From: Archilochus colubris
Taxonomy: Eukaryota; Chordata; Aves; Apodiformes; Trochilidae
Assembly (NCBI GenBank): GCA_023079485.1
Contig: CM041090.1
Span: 11,977,403-12,041,402 of the forward strand
DNA: 64,000 nt
Direction of reading: 5' to 3'
This document shows positions 1 to 13,665 of this stretch, one piece after another; position 1 is the first letter of the stretch; the number at the start of each line of letters is the position of its first letter. The notes beneath the pieces are model-generated. The model was not told the DNA's origin. It saw only the letters and a program-made list of their open reading frames with translations, and made no database searches. A program made the translations under genes and the position numbers.

Positions 1-3000
1 ACTTCCTGATTAACCAACACAGTTAGAGGCAACATAATACCAGTAACTAACAGGTGGCAACATTTCTAAAATTACCAGTTTAGTATACCAAGATATTCGA
101 ACCTACAGCAGTAACAGGAGTAATTCTTTTAGTAAACATAAATATTTATAACAGTCTGGAGACTTACTTTTGATTTTAAGATGAGGTATTTCAGTTACAG
201 GAATTATTTTAGATAGTTTAAGAATAGTGGCTTTTGACGTAACAGGTGTGCCTCAAAGTATATTCAGAATCTCTAAGAAATCTTATGTTGAAGTCACTGA
301 AAGAAAGCCTATAACAGGTGCATCTAGCATCACATTAAAGAAACCATAATGAAATGTATTTGTTGATAACAAGTAGGTTAACATTCACTGACAGGTCACA
401 GCAGTTGAGAATATCAGCTTCTTACTTTAGCTTCTGATGTTGGTTCCAAAAAGCACAGGCGATTCCCAAGTCCCTCAGCTGCCAAGCAAAACTTCCTTTG
501 TTCTTTGTGAATACTGGCAACACACTGAAGTACTACTTCGTCATCCTGTCACCAAACAAGAAAAACATGAGAAAAAAATAAGTAAACATCTGGAAGTAAT
601 GTACACACTGTACTGGTAAGAAATTCTGGAACACAGAATCTGTTGAAAATGAACATATTATACACCTATAACTGATATCATGTACCTATGCAAGGATCCT
701 TTTGATATGTAAATTAACAGATGCTTGTGTGTAGATTTTTATTCAAGACTACATCAAAGTGATAAAGACAATATACTCTCTCCAGAGCTTTCACAAGTGT
801 TGTGCCCTTCTGTTGCTTTAGCAGTGGCTGGCTATGGTGTCATAAAAAAACTATAAGTACAATTAGGCAGTTTTGCTCAGTAAAACATGTTCAGTGCTTA
901 CAGTTGAAACCTGCTACTATGATTTTGCAAACAACTATAACCTAAATACAGACAAATGTTTTCTTAGCACAGTGAGCCCTCAACACAAGTACCCTGAATG
1001 CAAAATCTTTCTGGTGTCGTTCAATTTAGAAACCTCTGAGTACAACGGAGGATTCAAGAGGCACTTCTCAAGTGACAGTTCAAATAAGTCAAGAGAAGCC
1101 CTCAAGTGAATATTGCAAGAATAAGAACACTCTGGAAAAGTGAGATGAAATAGCCCTTTTGTTTAGTATTCCTAATTACTCTAAAAGCTCTTTTACAAAT
1201 GGTTACATAATGCAAAGCCAAAGGCACACTTAAGAATTGCCAAGCTCTTATTCACCTCTTAACATGTGATACCAGGGCTGATATAAGCAAGCTAAAACAG
1301 ATTATTTTTAATGTTAAACTTTGTCAAAGGTATAGTCAGAAAAATAATTTTCTTTCCCAAAACTTGTCCACCAACCAAGGAAAACACCACCTTGCAAACT
1401 AACATGTAGGAGAGCTTATTTTTATACAGGTATCTAAGTGTTCACCAAAATAACACCTTCTGCCTTAGAAGTTTTTAAGGGGGTGGAAGCTGATAAAACA
1501 AGAGTGATTTGATATGTCAGTGCCCCATCCAGCTATGAAGTTATCCTGGTGTCAATTATTGTCAAAGCAGACAGACAACAGCCACCTGTACTGACCTCAG
1601 AGATCCCTTGAACAATTATGTTCTAAAAGCAGCACTGCTTTTTCCAGTCCCCTTATGCAATTGCAATACTATGAGAGTAGCACAGCTACTACCACTTGAA
1701 ATAAAAGCTGGGAGTGACAAAGCAATTCTCACCAAAGGAATTCAGTGACCTGCCCTTAAAATGAGGATTCAAAACCAGGTCTTTGCCTTGGCTGATATTC
1801 CAAGTGTGTACAAAATTATATGGCATTTTCATCAGTGACACTTCACTGCTCACTACTACAAAAATGTATAGCTGTTTTATTTCAGACTGATCAGCTGTTA
1901 CAGTGTTTTCCTCATTTTCATATCAATAGTGTTTAATAGCAAAGAATGGGAGTTCAAGCAATTTTAAAAAACATTTCTAAGATACATAGTTGAGTAGAAG
2001 GTAGAAAGAATTAGCTAGTTAATGCTAAGCAAGTGCAGTGTCTTTTCCCCCTGCTGCTTCTGCTTCCATTTCTGTAAAATGCTTTCTTGAATAGAGCTTT
2101 CAAAATCATTAGTAAAAATATTTCTGCTTTTAAACCTCGGTGTAATAAGTTGCTAAATATAAACAATATAATTAAGCACTCATTACTCCATACCTCTCTG
2201 TTCATGACTTTTTAAAAATTGGCATCAGAAGTATATGTATATGTGAAAGAAAAAAACAAATGTATTTAAAACATTTTAATCATTTTTCTATTTAACCATT
2301 ATTCTACAAAGACATATACATAGTACCTATGGAAATCCATAATTTCTTAAAAAATAAAATTATGCCTTCAGACAACAAACATAAAAACTTACTTAAAATG
2401 ATCATTACTCAAATAAATGACCTATTTTCTTTTTAAATCCACATGCACAGAAGGGCAAAGGTTTCTAGCATAATGAAACTAATATTTTAATTTTCCAGAA
2501 TTCAAGAAATATGCATGTCTTTTTAGAATTTACAATGTTATCACAAGGTCTTTAACTATCATTAAATGCCATAACTTCAAAGTATAAACACTGATAATCT
2601 CTTAAGCAAGGACTGTATGCAGGATTTGATACCAATGTTTTACATTATTCCCCTAATTTTCCAATGTACCCTTTCATTTGTGTAGTAACATTTAACAAAC
2701 AATTTTTGTTACATAGGATAAACCCCTTTAATGCAGTTTCTTAGAAGTGGCATTATGGCAATAATAGTGTGTTTGCAAATGATCTGGAGCAGAGTTTTAA
2801 AGAGTTTACAATTTCTGTGCAGGTAGACTGAGGAAAAGGCATTAGTGGAATCCATATAAGCTGCAAACAAAGCAATGACTCGGTGTTAAGATGACTCAGT
2901 ATTACAGTGTACTTACTGAAGTAAGCTCATTTTGCTGAGGTCTGAAATTGCTTTTCTGGCCTGGAGACACTAATAGAAATCAGTTTTATGGAGCTGTTAT

Positions 3001-6000
3001 CCTATAATGAAATTGTAGACTATGTCTCAGCAGTATCTTATTTTCTTGAGTCTTATCTTGCACAAATTCTTCTCAAACTTTTGTCACGGCAAACTCATTT
3101 TCTCCTTCCCTTAGTTTTTAAATACACACAGTGCTATAGGCATTCAACCTTTATTTCCATCTCTATTTTCTCATACAGAACTTCAATAATTTTCTTAAAT
3201 ATACCTTTTTTAATATGACAAGGAGAAGCCTGCATGTCCAATGAGATGTGGAGACTTATACAATAAGCAGCGATGAGTTATTAGTTAAGTTATATACAGT
3301 CAGTTCTCAAAGAATAATAAAGAAAGAAAAAAAAACTACAAAAACATACAAACCCATACAACTTCCTTGAGATCCATCTTGCTAACCTGGAATTTGAGAC
3401 ATTTAAATGCTTCGAATTTAATAAGTTTTTTAATAGAATCTTTTTAATGTAGCACCTCTGACGTTTCCTCATTTTATAAATTTAATTTCTTCTTTCATTT
3501 TTTGTGGGGTTTTTTAAGTGCTGGTTTGTTGTTGGGGTTTTTTTTGTTTGTTTTGCTTTGGGTTTGTTTTTTTTTCTTTGTTAGTGTGTTGTTGTAGTTT
3601 GGGGGTTTTTTAATACAAAATAGGTTTAAAGTGCATGGAACCACATGCTGTAAAGGACCTCTGTAAGCAGTGGTCCAACACCTCACTAAAGAAGGGCTAA
3701 TTTAGATCAAGTTTCTCAGATTATTTAATCTCAAATAATCTAATTTAAGAAAAATATCCACTTCAAGGTTCTAAATAGAGATACTGTTATGGATTCACAC
3801 ATCTCTCTCTACCATGCATTAAACCTTTTCACACCAAAACTGTTACATGTACCATTTGTATCAAAGTTTTCTAATTTTTCCAAGGTTTTGTTTCAGTGAG
3901 CAAATGGAGGGAATAATTTCTGGTTGATCAAAATATTACATATATTTATCACATAAAAATAAGACATTTGCATATCACTAAGCCTTGCACACAAATCTGC
4001 TTTCACTATTGTTGCTCAGAAAGTATACGTTATAACTATGCATTACCACTAAGTGGTTTCTAGCAGAAAATCATCAATAATTACACAAAGTTAACCACGT
4101 GATTACTTTTTACTACTACTATAATTAATATCTAATTGCAAATACAGATAAATAGCAATTGGAAAATATTTTTCTGAAGTAAGAGGAAGTGAAAATTCTC
4201 CCCTTCTGTCTAGAAATTCCTCACATGGTTAGGATTCATCCACCAGTCCTTTAGCAAATGGACACAGAACAGTTAACTCCAACCCCAATTCTAAGAATGT
4301 TTATACACAGAAACACATTGGTAATACTAAAATATATTCCAGGTGGTCTGAAATTCTGCAGAGAAACCAAGGTATTTCTAAACAAGAGTCACTCACTACC
4401 TTATGCTTTTAAGGTGGAACCAGTTACTGAAATACAACTTAGCTCTTCACAAAAGTAGATCTAATTTTAAACAATTTCTGGAAGCTGTGATTCCTAGCCT
4501 TCAGCAAGAAGCAGAATGCTATCTAATTTTATAAAAGTGTTTATAATCAACTATTGTCAGTCTTCAGGCTGTCTCCCTCCCTTGGTTTCATGATAGTGAT
4601 GGTTGACTTAGGCTGAGATGGAGCAATAAACCAAAATGTAAACAAAATCAATTTTAATTAACTAAGACTTGGATTGCTGAAAAGTGATTCTCTTATCAAG
4701 GTGAATCAATGTGTTGTAGGCATGGCCTTGCTTCTGCTAAGTTCACTAGTTTTTCAATTCAGAATTTGAAAACAGGTGCCCACAGCTAATGAAATGCCTT
4801 CATTACATTGCATATATGTCCTAGAATTAAGAAATATAATAATTTATAGTCTGTACAGAGGTTGTAGTCAACATTAGACACACTTCCATACTTTTCATAT
4901 TAAGAAGCACAAAACCATCAATACACTAAATATACACCTGCATATTTACTTACACATATACAATAAGCAAAATTTGCTGGAAGATGGCACCTTATATTTA
5001 GTTTGCTACCGATTCAATAAATATCAAATCTCTGTATTTTCTATTATATTCAGTACTGAAAATGAATTGTTAAAATACAATTGACATGACATTGAGAACT
5101 AATCAGTTTTAGAAAATTAATCAGCTTCATTATTAAACCTGTAGACTGTAATAACTAGAAGCTGTTTCCTAAAAAAACCGGACGTTTTACGTATATTTTA
5201 CTCACAGCTGCACATAAACATGCAAGTGGGTGCTTACACATAAATGACAGGCTTTAATGTAAACTTATATGGAATTGATTTGAAAATACTTTCTCTTGTA
5301 ACACCACAGAAAAGTTTTTGGTTTATAATATATCCTCTTCATGAAGAAAAGACTTTAAAAAAAAACCAAACACCAAAACACACAACACATATCTGTTAAA
5401 GAAACTCAGAGCTCCTGTTTTCTGTGGTAAAACAAGCATAACTGGTTGATGTTCTCTACAAGCCTGGTTACTGTGAGACTGTGAAACTTCCTGACTGTGG
5501 ATCAGTGTTGGAAAGAACTTCATGAAACTTCATGAAGCTGCCTTCACTCTTTGATAGACATCCTACTGATGCATCTTACTGTATTACAAAGCACATGATA
5601 TGATCAAATAAACATCTTGAATAACATTTGAACACTAACTAGAAACTGATTTTTCCACGGACTGCATTCCTTTTAAATTTTCTGGAATGATCTTGGAGAA
5701 CAAGTAAAATACACCAGAAATGGACATGCATTCCTCTTAACAAGGAATTATAGGCAGAGTTGAGAATGCCCTAACCATAGCTGGATTCCATAAATTTGTG
5801 CCTGCCCACCACTTGCTTTTGCAAGGGGAGTGGTTTCACTGCAAAGCTGTCTCCATGAACTTGTATTTTTTTTGCACATTTTTGTCCAAAATGCAGCTTC
5901 AGTGCATGAGTAATGTCACTACGTATTCACAGTCATTTCTAGAAACAGGTACAGGAAACACAGTTTTGGCCCATTCAGAAGCAATCTTGCAGTCTTTTAA

Positions 6001-6364
6001 TTTAGAATTAGGAGAGTATTTCTACTCCTAAACTGGAGCTTGAACAACAGTGTTGAACTAGGATATGAAGCTGGATTTTTCTGCTCTTAAGGGAAAAAGT
6101 CACTCTTTAACTTAACCTCATCAGAAGAACTTGAAGTAGGGGAAAGAAGGGTACAGTGGAAAACAAATCCTTGCTAGAATTTTACATTTGCTAGAGCTTG
6201 GCCACTTAGTTTTGCAAAGAACTTGACTTCAGAGTATGGAAGAGAATTTCTTATACTGCCTGTGGTTTCTTCTCAATTATCCACAATTCAAGGAGGATGA
6301 GCACCACTATATTCAAGGAAGGAAATTTTCAGATCCAGACATTGCTTTTGAACATGAGGCAGAT
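1..6364. other. RYR3: Intronic DNA, no gene seen
   Basis: AT-rich sequence inside the inferred RYR3 intron. Apart from the T/G-rich tract near 3.5 kb I see no repeat that I recognise, and no exon. All open frames are under 80 codons and resemble nothing known to me. Confidence 0.6.
3500..3612. repeat. T/G-rich low-complexity tract
   Basis: On the plus strand nearly only T and G in runs such as GGGGTTTTTTTTGTTTG. Similar tracts recur at 8347-8392 and 29966-30122. Confidence 0.85.
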
Positions 6365-6660
6365 ATGCCTTCTATGCATCCTCTAGCTGTCCAGCCTCCT
6401 CTTGAACCCTTTTAAAATTTTAAGTTGCAGCCTTCTTTGCTCTGCAGTGGTACAGCTCAGGAAAATCCAAGTCTTGTGTTTGTTCTGAACCTGTGGCTCC
6501 AGCATCACAACAGTCAGTGAAGATCACTGCACATCCACATCAGGTCACATACATCCTGTCTTTTCTAGGCTGAGAAGTCCTAGCCTACTGGTAAGTTTTT
6601 ACTTATCTGAGCATCATCCCAGTACTCATTTGACCTTCCTCTGGCCATTTTCCAGTTTTA
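6365..6660 (-). repeat. Ancient CR1 LINE fragment
   Basis: TTTCTAGGCTGAGAAGTCC, then TCTGAGCATCATCCCAGTACTC and ACCTTCCTCTGGCCA follow the order of the reverse-complemented CR1 3' region. The match is diverged and interrupted. Confidence 0.4.
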
Positions 6661-7299
6661 ATGGTTTCTTTTTCACTAAGTTTCACTCTTCTGTGAGTGC
6701 TCTACCTACTTATGCCTTTCCTCAGGTCCTCCCTCTCTCTCTTTCCCTCCCTGTCCCCCCTGCCTCTCCCCCCCTCATAAGTACCATCAAACACACTGAT
6801 TGGTTGTGGAGTCCCCATCTTTGGTACCTCCAAACTCAACTGAACAACGTCATAAGCAACCTGCTCCAGTCTTAGTGACCTCTAGGTCTAGTGAAATAAA
6901 TTTAGAACAATCCAACTAATTAGGGCCATGATAAACAGTTTTTAAATGTATAGGAGAGGCTGCTGCAAAATGAAAGGGAATAATATGCTTCCCACATATA
7001 ACAGAAAGAACTAGTAATATAAATCTTTAACTGCAGCAAGATACAGGCTGTTTATTAGAAAAGGGTTTCCTTCTCCTGTGCTAATAATATGCAAAGCAAA
7101 ATACTAAAATTGGGTAGCTTGTGGGGTCTGTATCACCATAGGTCTTTAAAACAAGGTTATGTTAACATCTGTGGGGGTGTTGTTGCATAGATATAGTCTA
7201 TTTTCTTAGGCACCATGAAGTCTCTTAAACCTCTGTTTTTTCAGGATCCCATACATGATAAAGAATCCTTCACAGCTGCTATATGTTAGAATGTGATTT

Positions 7300-7350
7300 A
7301 CAATATACAATATATATATACATATATATATACATTTAAAATATACATTA
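7300..7350. repeat. AT microsatellite-like tract
   Basis: Imperfect TA/ATAC repeats around AATATATATATACATATATATATACAT. Confidence 0.85.
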
Positions 7351-7889
7351 GAATATCCACAATTTAATCTGCAACTGCCTCTCATGCTGTGTTGATCCTA
7401 CATCAAAAGGCAATGTTGCCCTCTGTTTTCTATATATTTAACTTTTCATCTTGAGAATTACTTGAGTAATCAAAGTACTTTTTCACTTGGTCTGACAATG
7501 CTATTTTTTTCTTAGAGTGATAAAGCACTTTGCTGTTGTTGAATTTCACACCTTTGGGTATGGGGCTAACAATGCATATGAAACAGTGACACACATCCCT
7601 TGGTTTGCAAATTAAAGAAGAAAAATGAAGAAAGATTACTCAGGTTAACAAGTTGATGAAGCATACGAAGATTTCTAATACAAAAATAAAATTAGTTACT
7701 TATGTGTTTTGGCTGAATAATTTTTTAAATAAAAATATTAAATAAAGATTACACAATGTAGTTAGTTTCCAGCTTCTCTAGTGGATATAGTCAGTCTTTC
7801 CACTCATTCTGAAGCAAGCTACATTCAGTGCTACTTAAATGGATTCCATTACTTCCACATTTGAAAGATGCAGACCTCTTCAAACCTAT

Positions 7890-8400
7890 AGTCTTAAACC
7901 TATAGAATTCCAGCCTGAAACTGACCTCAAGGATCATCTGGCCCAATATTTATTGGCAAAATCACATTCTAGACAAGATGGACTAGCAGTCTGTACAGTT
8001 GAATTTTGATAGAGGTAAATTGGGGAATTCACCACTTCTCAAGGAAGATTATGCCAATGGCTAATTGTTCTTCTTCTGAAAAATTTTCCTTGTGTCTACT
8101 TTGAATCTCCCCAGGAGCAACTTGCACCCATTACCTTCTGTTTCTTCCATGTGACTCCTCATAAAAGGGAATTTCCATCTTCTTTGTAGCCACCCTGCAA
8201 TTACTGGCATATGGTGCTGAGGTCCTCCCTTAAGGTGTCTTTTCTCAAGGTTGGACAAACCCCATTCTCCAGCCTTTCCTCACATGATATGCTTCTCAGG
8301 CTTTTGAACAACATCATGGCTCTTCTCTGGAATATCTCAAGCCTGTCCACTTTTTGTTTTGTTTTATTTTTGGTTTTGGTTTTTTTTGTATACTGGGTAC
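7890..8400 (-). repeat. CR1 LINE fragment, 3' part
   Basis: The reverse complement gives the CR1 3' end. The edge near 7890 (ATAGAATTCCAGCCTGAAAC) is followed by the block GAATCTCCCCAGGAGCAACTTG and by TTCTCAAGGTTGGACAAACCCC, remnants of the C-terminal ORF2 region. A T/G-rich run at 8347-8392 interrupts the 5' side. Bird CR1 copies are mostly 5'-truncated like this one. Confidence 0.75.
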
Positions 8401-8439
8401 CAAAATAGAAGACAGCAAGGTGATGGTGATTTTTATCTC

Positions 8440-8600
8440 TGTTAGTGTTGTCCATTCCCCACTTATCCCTGTGGGACAGGGCAGAGAAAAACCAATTAAA
8501 TGTTCATGCGTTGAGACAAGGACTGGGACATTTTAAATTCCCAGTCATGGTCCTGAGCAAACCATATTCAGCTTGGGGAGAAAAAAAAAAATGATAAGGA
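8440..8600 (-). repeat. Old LTR scrap, same family as the 18.3-kb LTR
   Basis: GTTGAGACAAGGACTGGGAC and CCTGAGCAAACCATATTCAGC-TTGGGGAG resemble, in reverse complement, the 3' part of the long LTR at 18265-19333 (AGTTGAGTCTG...TTTTGCCC). Diverged and incomplete; it abuts the CR1 fragment ending near 8400. Confidence 0.4.
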
Positions 8601-11600
8601 AAACTCTCCTGGTAGGGCTTTTTATTTAGGCTACTGCTTTTTCTACCTTAGATGAAGGATGTGGAAAATTCTGGCTATTTACCAAGGCAATATATTCCTC
8701 AGTATTTAGACTTCAAAATCAATTAGTTCATAAAAATGAAAACCTTCCTTGATTAAATTTTCACTTGGATTGTTTTGGTTTTGAGGCTTTGATCCAGAAA
8801 TATAAATTACTGCATTTGCTTGCCATCTAACTAGAACAATTGAGTTTGTTTAGTTTCCTATACTGAGAAAAGAGTGCAATCTTTTTGTAATTAGTGACAG
8901 TTTGTTAATTAGGTGTCACATGTTCATGGAGAAAATGGATTCAGAGCAAAGTACATGCCAGCATCAGAAGTTGTGCTGCATGCTCACATAACTTTTCCTG
9001 TTGCAAATCCTCCAAGGGTATGATTCTCAACAAAAAATTCTTTGGGGAAAATTTTCAAAAGCTCTGCTGTATTTATCTATCTACATATCTATTAATTTAT
9101 TTTGAAAAGGCCAATTACATTCCTCATGAATAAAAAAATTGTTACTTGTAACATTATGACTTACACTGATGTACACTATGCAGTATACAAATGACTAATT
9201 GAAGTGTGATACCGTTTTTGTTGAAAGAGATGGCTCACTTGAAAAAATTGTTTATTGTAAATACAAAACTAGTGTATGCCATGGATTTTTTTGCTTTGCC
9301 TAATCTGTCAACATAAAAAACCCTTTTTTTTTTTTTTTGTCTCATCATGAAAAAGAAGAAATGGGAAATGAAGTAAAAGCAAGTTTCAAGCTTCAAGAAA
9401 TCCAAACCCAAAACACATGCATAAAATCATACAAAAAATAAGCACACCCTACTAAGCTTACAGATTTAGCTGTAGTTACTATAAATGCAAGATATTGGTA
9501 AGGTATAGTGTGTCCTTGCCAATGATTCCACATGTATCAGCAGTCTCCTAAAATGACTACAGATGCCACTGGGATCCTGATATTCCCTGAACACTGATTA
9601 GTTCTTAGAAGCAGCTTTGCATTACGAAATACATGGGGAAAGGTACATGCTGAAATCTAATGCTAAATAGCAGGAACCATTACCTGTCTGTCAACTGGAA
9701 GTCAAATGCAAGTGAAAAGTAACAAAATAAGCTTATAAACATCAACAATTGACCTAAGCCAACTCTACAAAACAACAAACCCCATAACACCCCGTGAGTC
9801 CAAATATAAGGCAGCAGATGGCCACAGTTTTAACATCTTCACTTCCATTTCTTCCATTCTCCCTTTTGGCTTTCTCCCTCTCTCTTGCTCCCTTTCCTGC
9901 TTTCCTCCCTTTCCTGCTCTGGCTCCCCTCTCTCCTTTAGCTCCGTGCTATCACCACCCAGAAACTGCTGAAAATTCTCATTTAAGCAATGGGTGATGTG
10001 AAGTTCCACTTAGCGGAAATGAATTTTCTTTGCCTCAAGTGATGATTTGGCAAAGAGAATATTGGGACATAGACTCACATTGACTGAAAATGTTAGGTGT
10101 AGGTTCTGGCCCAGGTGGAGCCAGCAAACTGGCTGATGGCTGCTGACTGAGGTAAGGTCAACAATAAAGCCTTTTTTGGGGGGCAAGGGTGATGATGAGA
10201 TTCCTGGATCCTGAATCAGCCTCAAGAGTGGTGGCAAACCTGGTGTACATAAGGAACACCAATGGGTTCCTTCAGTGCTGCCTAGCACCAACCCACCACC
10301 CTGCACAGAACCTTTGTCCCATCTGGAATCTGATCATCATCCCAAACAAGAAAGATTGCTGGATGCCACTGGATCCGTGGGTGGTGATATCTTTCCCTCT
10401 CCCTCATTCTTCCTGCCCACCCCTCTCTGCCTTCTTTTGCCTCCTCACAACCCATTTGCCATATCTCCACAGGGTTGTATCATTTTGCTTGTGTTATTTG
10501 TCAAATAAAACTTTATGCTTGCACCCAACCCTTGGGGGTTGGACTTTGTTCTCACACATCCAAAATTATAAGTTACTTCAGATCGTAACATTATGAAACA
10601 AAAAAGGTTCATAAAAGATTCAAGTTATGTTTTACTTCTCTGTATTTTAAAAAGATTATACTGTTCTGCTGCCATAGGATAAAGAGTATTTTAGGACCTC
10701 CACAGATGTGCATGCCTGAAAAATATTTTGGTCCCAAAATACAGACATCACAGTCATGCAATTGAATTAGGAAGAGGTCACATGAATATAACATCTTAGG
10801 CTTTCCTTTGCTTTAAGTGTCTATAAATAAATCTTCTAGTAAGGGGCATGTGTTAATTTCTGAAACAAAAGTGTGCTTAGAAACAACTGTCATGTTGTAA
10901 ATCATCACAAAAACCACAAACAAATAAAGGAAACCTGTGTCCAGAGCAGATTTTAAATCAATGGTAGTGGTGGAAATATGGATCCTCAGCAGATTTAGCT
11001 TTACTTCTATTACTTGATGTCAGTTTTCTTTAACATCTTTTAATAAATTAAAAGCCTTAGTGTAGTAGTAACATACCAAGGCCTTTCTTCCCCCAGTAAG
11101 TACCTGAATTTCTCCCAATAAACACAGATTGTTCACTGCAAATTGATCCTTCTGTTGACAGCAGAGTTATTTGATGGAAATTCATGCACCATCATCTGAC
11201 AGTTCTCAGAAGATTTTAAAAATAGAGTTGGGGTTTCCATTGTCAGTCTATGCCTTCAGGAGTGGTTGGATCAAAGCCTATTTCAACAGTGGAACATATT
11301 TCTGTATCTTATATCAGGTCGTCAGCAAGGCAGAATAAGCAAATCATTAGACAGCAATAAAATGTAGTCAGCCCTTTTCACAAATTAATACTTCTGAATG
11401 AAAAAATACTTCAGAAAGTTAGGTATTTCCCTATTAAAAATTTACCTTTTTTTTCCATTGCAGCTTCCAGATTATATTTGCATATGCAACATTCCAGCTT
11501 CCATTGAAACCCTTACATATTTTGCTGTCTTTTGTATCACAGCTTTCCCCACCTTTCCCTTTGCCTAGTCCTTCATGGAATGAGACAGCATGAGACAGTG

Positions 11601-12011
11601 ACAACAAAGGAACAACCACAACAAGGACCAAGACCAGAAACTAATATACAAAATATTTATTCATTATCTGTCATAAAAATCGAGTAGCAGATATTCTTTA
11701 AAATCACTCCTGTGACTGCAAACAGTAAAGCAAGTGAAAAAGAAGCCTTGTTAACAGAGCTGGGGTGAAATAACCATGCAATCCAGATTGATGCAAATTA
11801 GTGGCAAAATAAATAAGTCCTCTCCTCCCAGTCAGAGTCCTGTCGTGCTTTAAGAAATGAAGTCACACACATTAATTCTCAGAATGACAGGTTGACTGAA
11901 AGCATCAAGATACATTCCATGCCAATCAAGGAAGTGAAACCATCCAAGAAAGATGTGTCCTGCATAAGCACCTAATCTACCTAATAAGGACTGAATGTAC
12001 TGTCAGAGCAG
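8601..12011. other. RYR3: Intronic DNA, little recognised
   Basis: Apart from the possible LTR-like block at 10010-10565, this is unremarkable AT-rich DNA. A pyrimidine-rich CTTTCCTCC run lies at about 9838-9935. Confidence 0.55.
10010..10565 (+). repeat. Possible degenerate LTR-like segment
   Basis: A stretch richer in G+C than its surroundings that ends in TTGTCAAATAAAACTTTATGC, then CCAACCCTTGGGGGTTGG (an inverted repeat) and TTTGTTCTCACACA. A polyadenylation signal followed by a short GT-rich tail is how many bird LTRs end. I found no clear TG...CA edges or target duplication. The overlapping open frames on both strands show no family resemblance. Confidence 0.3.
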
Positions 12012-12446
12012 GTCCCAGGGAAGACCACAAATGCTTGGAGGGTTGGTACAGCTCTATTATCAAGAATGGCTGAGAGTTCTGGGGTTGTTCAGCCTGGAGA
12101 ACAAATGGCTCCAGAGAGAACTTACTAGGGTCTTTCAATACTTAAAGGGAGATTGTAAGAAAGAGGGAGAGAATTTTTACCAGGGCTTGTAGTGACAGGA
12201 CATAGGGCAACAGTTTTAAACTGAAAGAGGGTAGATTTAGACTGGGCACAAGGAAGAACTTTTCTAGGATGAGGATGGTAGTCCAGAGAAGCTGTGCAAG
12301 GACCATCATTGGAACTGTTCAAAGTCAGGTTGGACGGGACTCTGAGCAAACTAATCTGGTGAAAAATGTCCCCGCCTGTGGCAGGAGTTTGTATGAGATG
12401 ATCTTTAAAAGTCTGTTCCAACCCAAACCATTCTATGAATGGCAGT
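12012..12446 (+). repeat. CR1 LINE fragment, 3' part
   Basis: GGGGTTGTTCAGCCTGGAGA-type sequence near 12081, GTTCAAAGTCAGGTTGGACGG near 12317, and the end CTGTTCCAACCCAAACCATTCTATGAATGG match the sense strand of CR1. The reading frame remnant around the FSLE motif is broken by stops. Moderately diverged. Confidence 0.88.
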
Positions 12447-13023
12447 ATCAGTATTGGCATGCTTTGCACCTCTGGCACGTTCCTGACCTCTGGCATAATA
12501 TTACATGAGCAAATGAAGAAATTCCAAGATTTATTAGGAAGGAGGGTATTATAGTTCATTTTAACAAAGCATCCTTTTGAAGTGAGAAATGAATGCAAGT
12601 AACATTATTGTGTACATACAGACTTGCATAGAATTTCCTTGTTTTCCTCATTTCTTTTACATCAGTGTAATATACCAGCAGAATAACCAGTTAGCAACAG
12701 AAAGATATAGGACATCCATGACAACCAATTTATTTTCATATCAGCAATTAACCATTTAACTAGAATTTCTGAATATGAGATAAAAATTTGATATGATAAA
12801 CTCAACCTGCAGGTTTTAGCTTAAAGTTTGTTTACTGGTTAACATGTAATCCTGGTTGACTGGTTAACATTAATGGAATAGCCAGTGCCTTGTCTTGATT
12901 ACAGATGAACCAATTTTAAAATCTTGGCACCTGACAACAAGAAGGAATCCAAAAAGAAACTGTCAGCCTTTTGGAATCCTAGTGCGTGACCGCTACCAGA
13001 TTAGTGAAGATACCAATAGCAAC

Positions 13024-13125
13024 TGAATCACTTAGGTTGGAAAAGACCTTTAAGATCATCAAGTTCAACTGTCTAGTCATCAAGCACTGCCTAGTCCAAA
13101 TTAGGTCATGTCCATTTCAAATTAC
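13024..13125 (-). repeat. Short CR1 3' end fragment
   Basis: AATCACTTAGGTTGGAAAAG-ACCTTTAAGATCATCAAGTTCAAC is the reverse complement of a CR1 3' end; it fades out after about 100 bases. A second, separate CR1 3' end starts at 13234. Confidence 0.65.
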
Positions 13126-13233
13126 AGTATTTAGCATATTCCTTAAATCATGTATTATCCCTAAACTATCAATTATAAATATCTCAGATATTTATTTAAC
13201 ATGACAACCTCTAAAAGAATGTAAGATTTCATT

Positions 13234-13665
13234 GGATCATAGAATGGTTTGGACTTCAAGGGACATTAAAAATAATCTAGTATCAACCTCCCTGCATGAG
13301 CAGGGACACCTCCCAATAGAGGGATTGTTCAAATACCTCAATAGAGGTTGCTCAAAGCCCCATCCAACCTGGCCTTGAACACTTGCAGGGAGTGGGCAGT
13401 CACAGCTCCCCTGGGTAACCTGTGCCAGTGTCTCACCACCCTCACTGTAAAGAATCTCCTCCTAATATATTGCTAATCTAAATCTAGTCTCTCAGTTTGA
13501 AACCATTACCCTTTTCCTACCACTACATGCCCTTGCAAAAAGGCATTTTTTCCAGATTTCCTCTAAACCTCTTCAGGTACTGCAAGGCGACTGTAAGACT
13601 TCCCCATATCTTCTCTTTTCCAGGCTGAGCAACCTTGCTCTTTTAGCCTGTCTTGGACTAGGACA
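13234..13665 (-). repeat. CR1 LINE fragment, 3' part
   Basis: Begins GGATCATAGAATGGTTTGG, the reverse-complemented CR1 terminus, and continues through CTCAAAGCCCCATCCAACC, TGTAAAGAATCTCCTCCTAA and the LFSL-coding region near 13620. Truncated on its 5' side near 13665. Confidence 0.92.

Noticed and set aside
10010..10596. Overlapping frames of 98 and 135 codons on opposite strands
   Set aside because: No domain, no splice context, and the sequence ends like an LTR; treated as non-coding.
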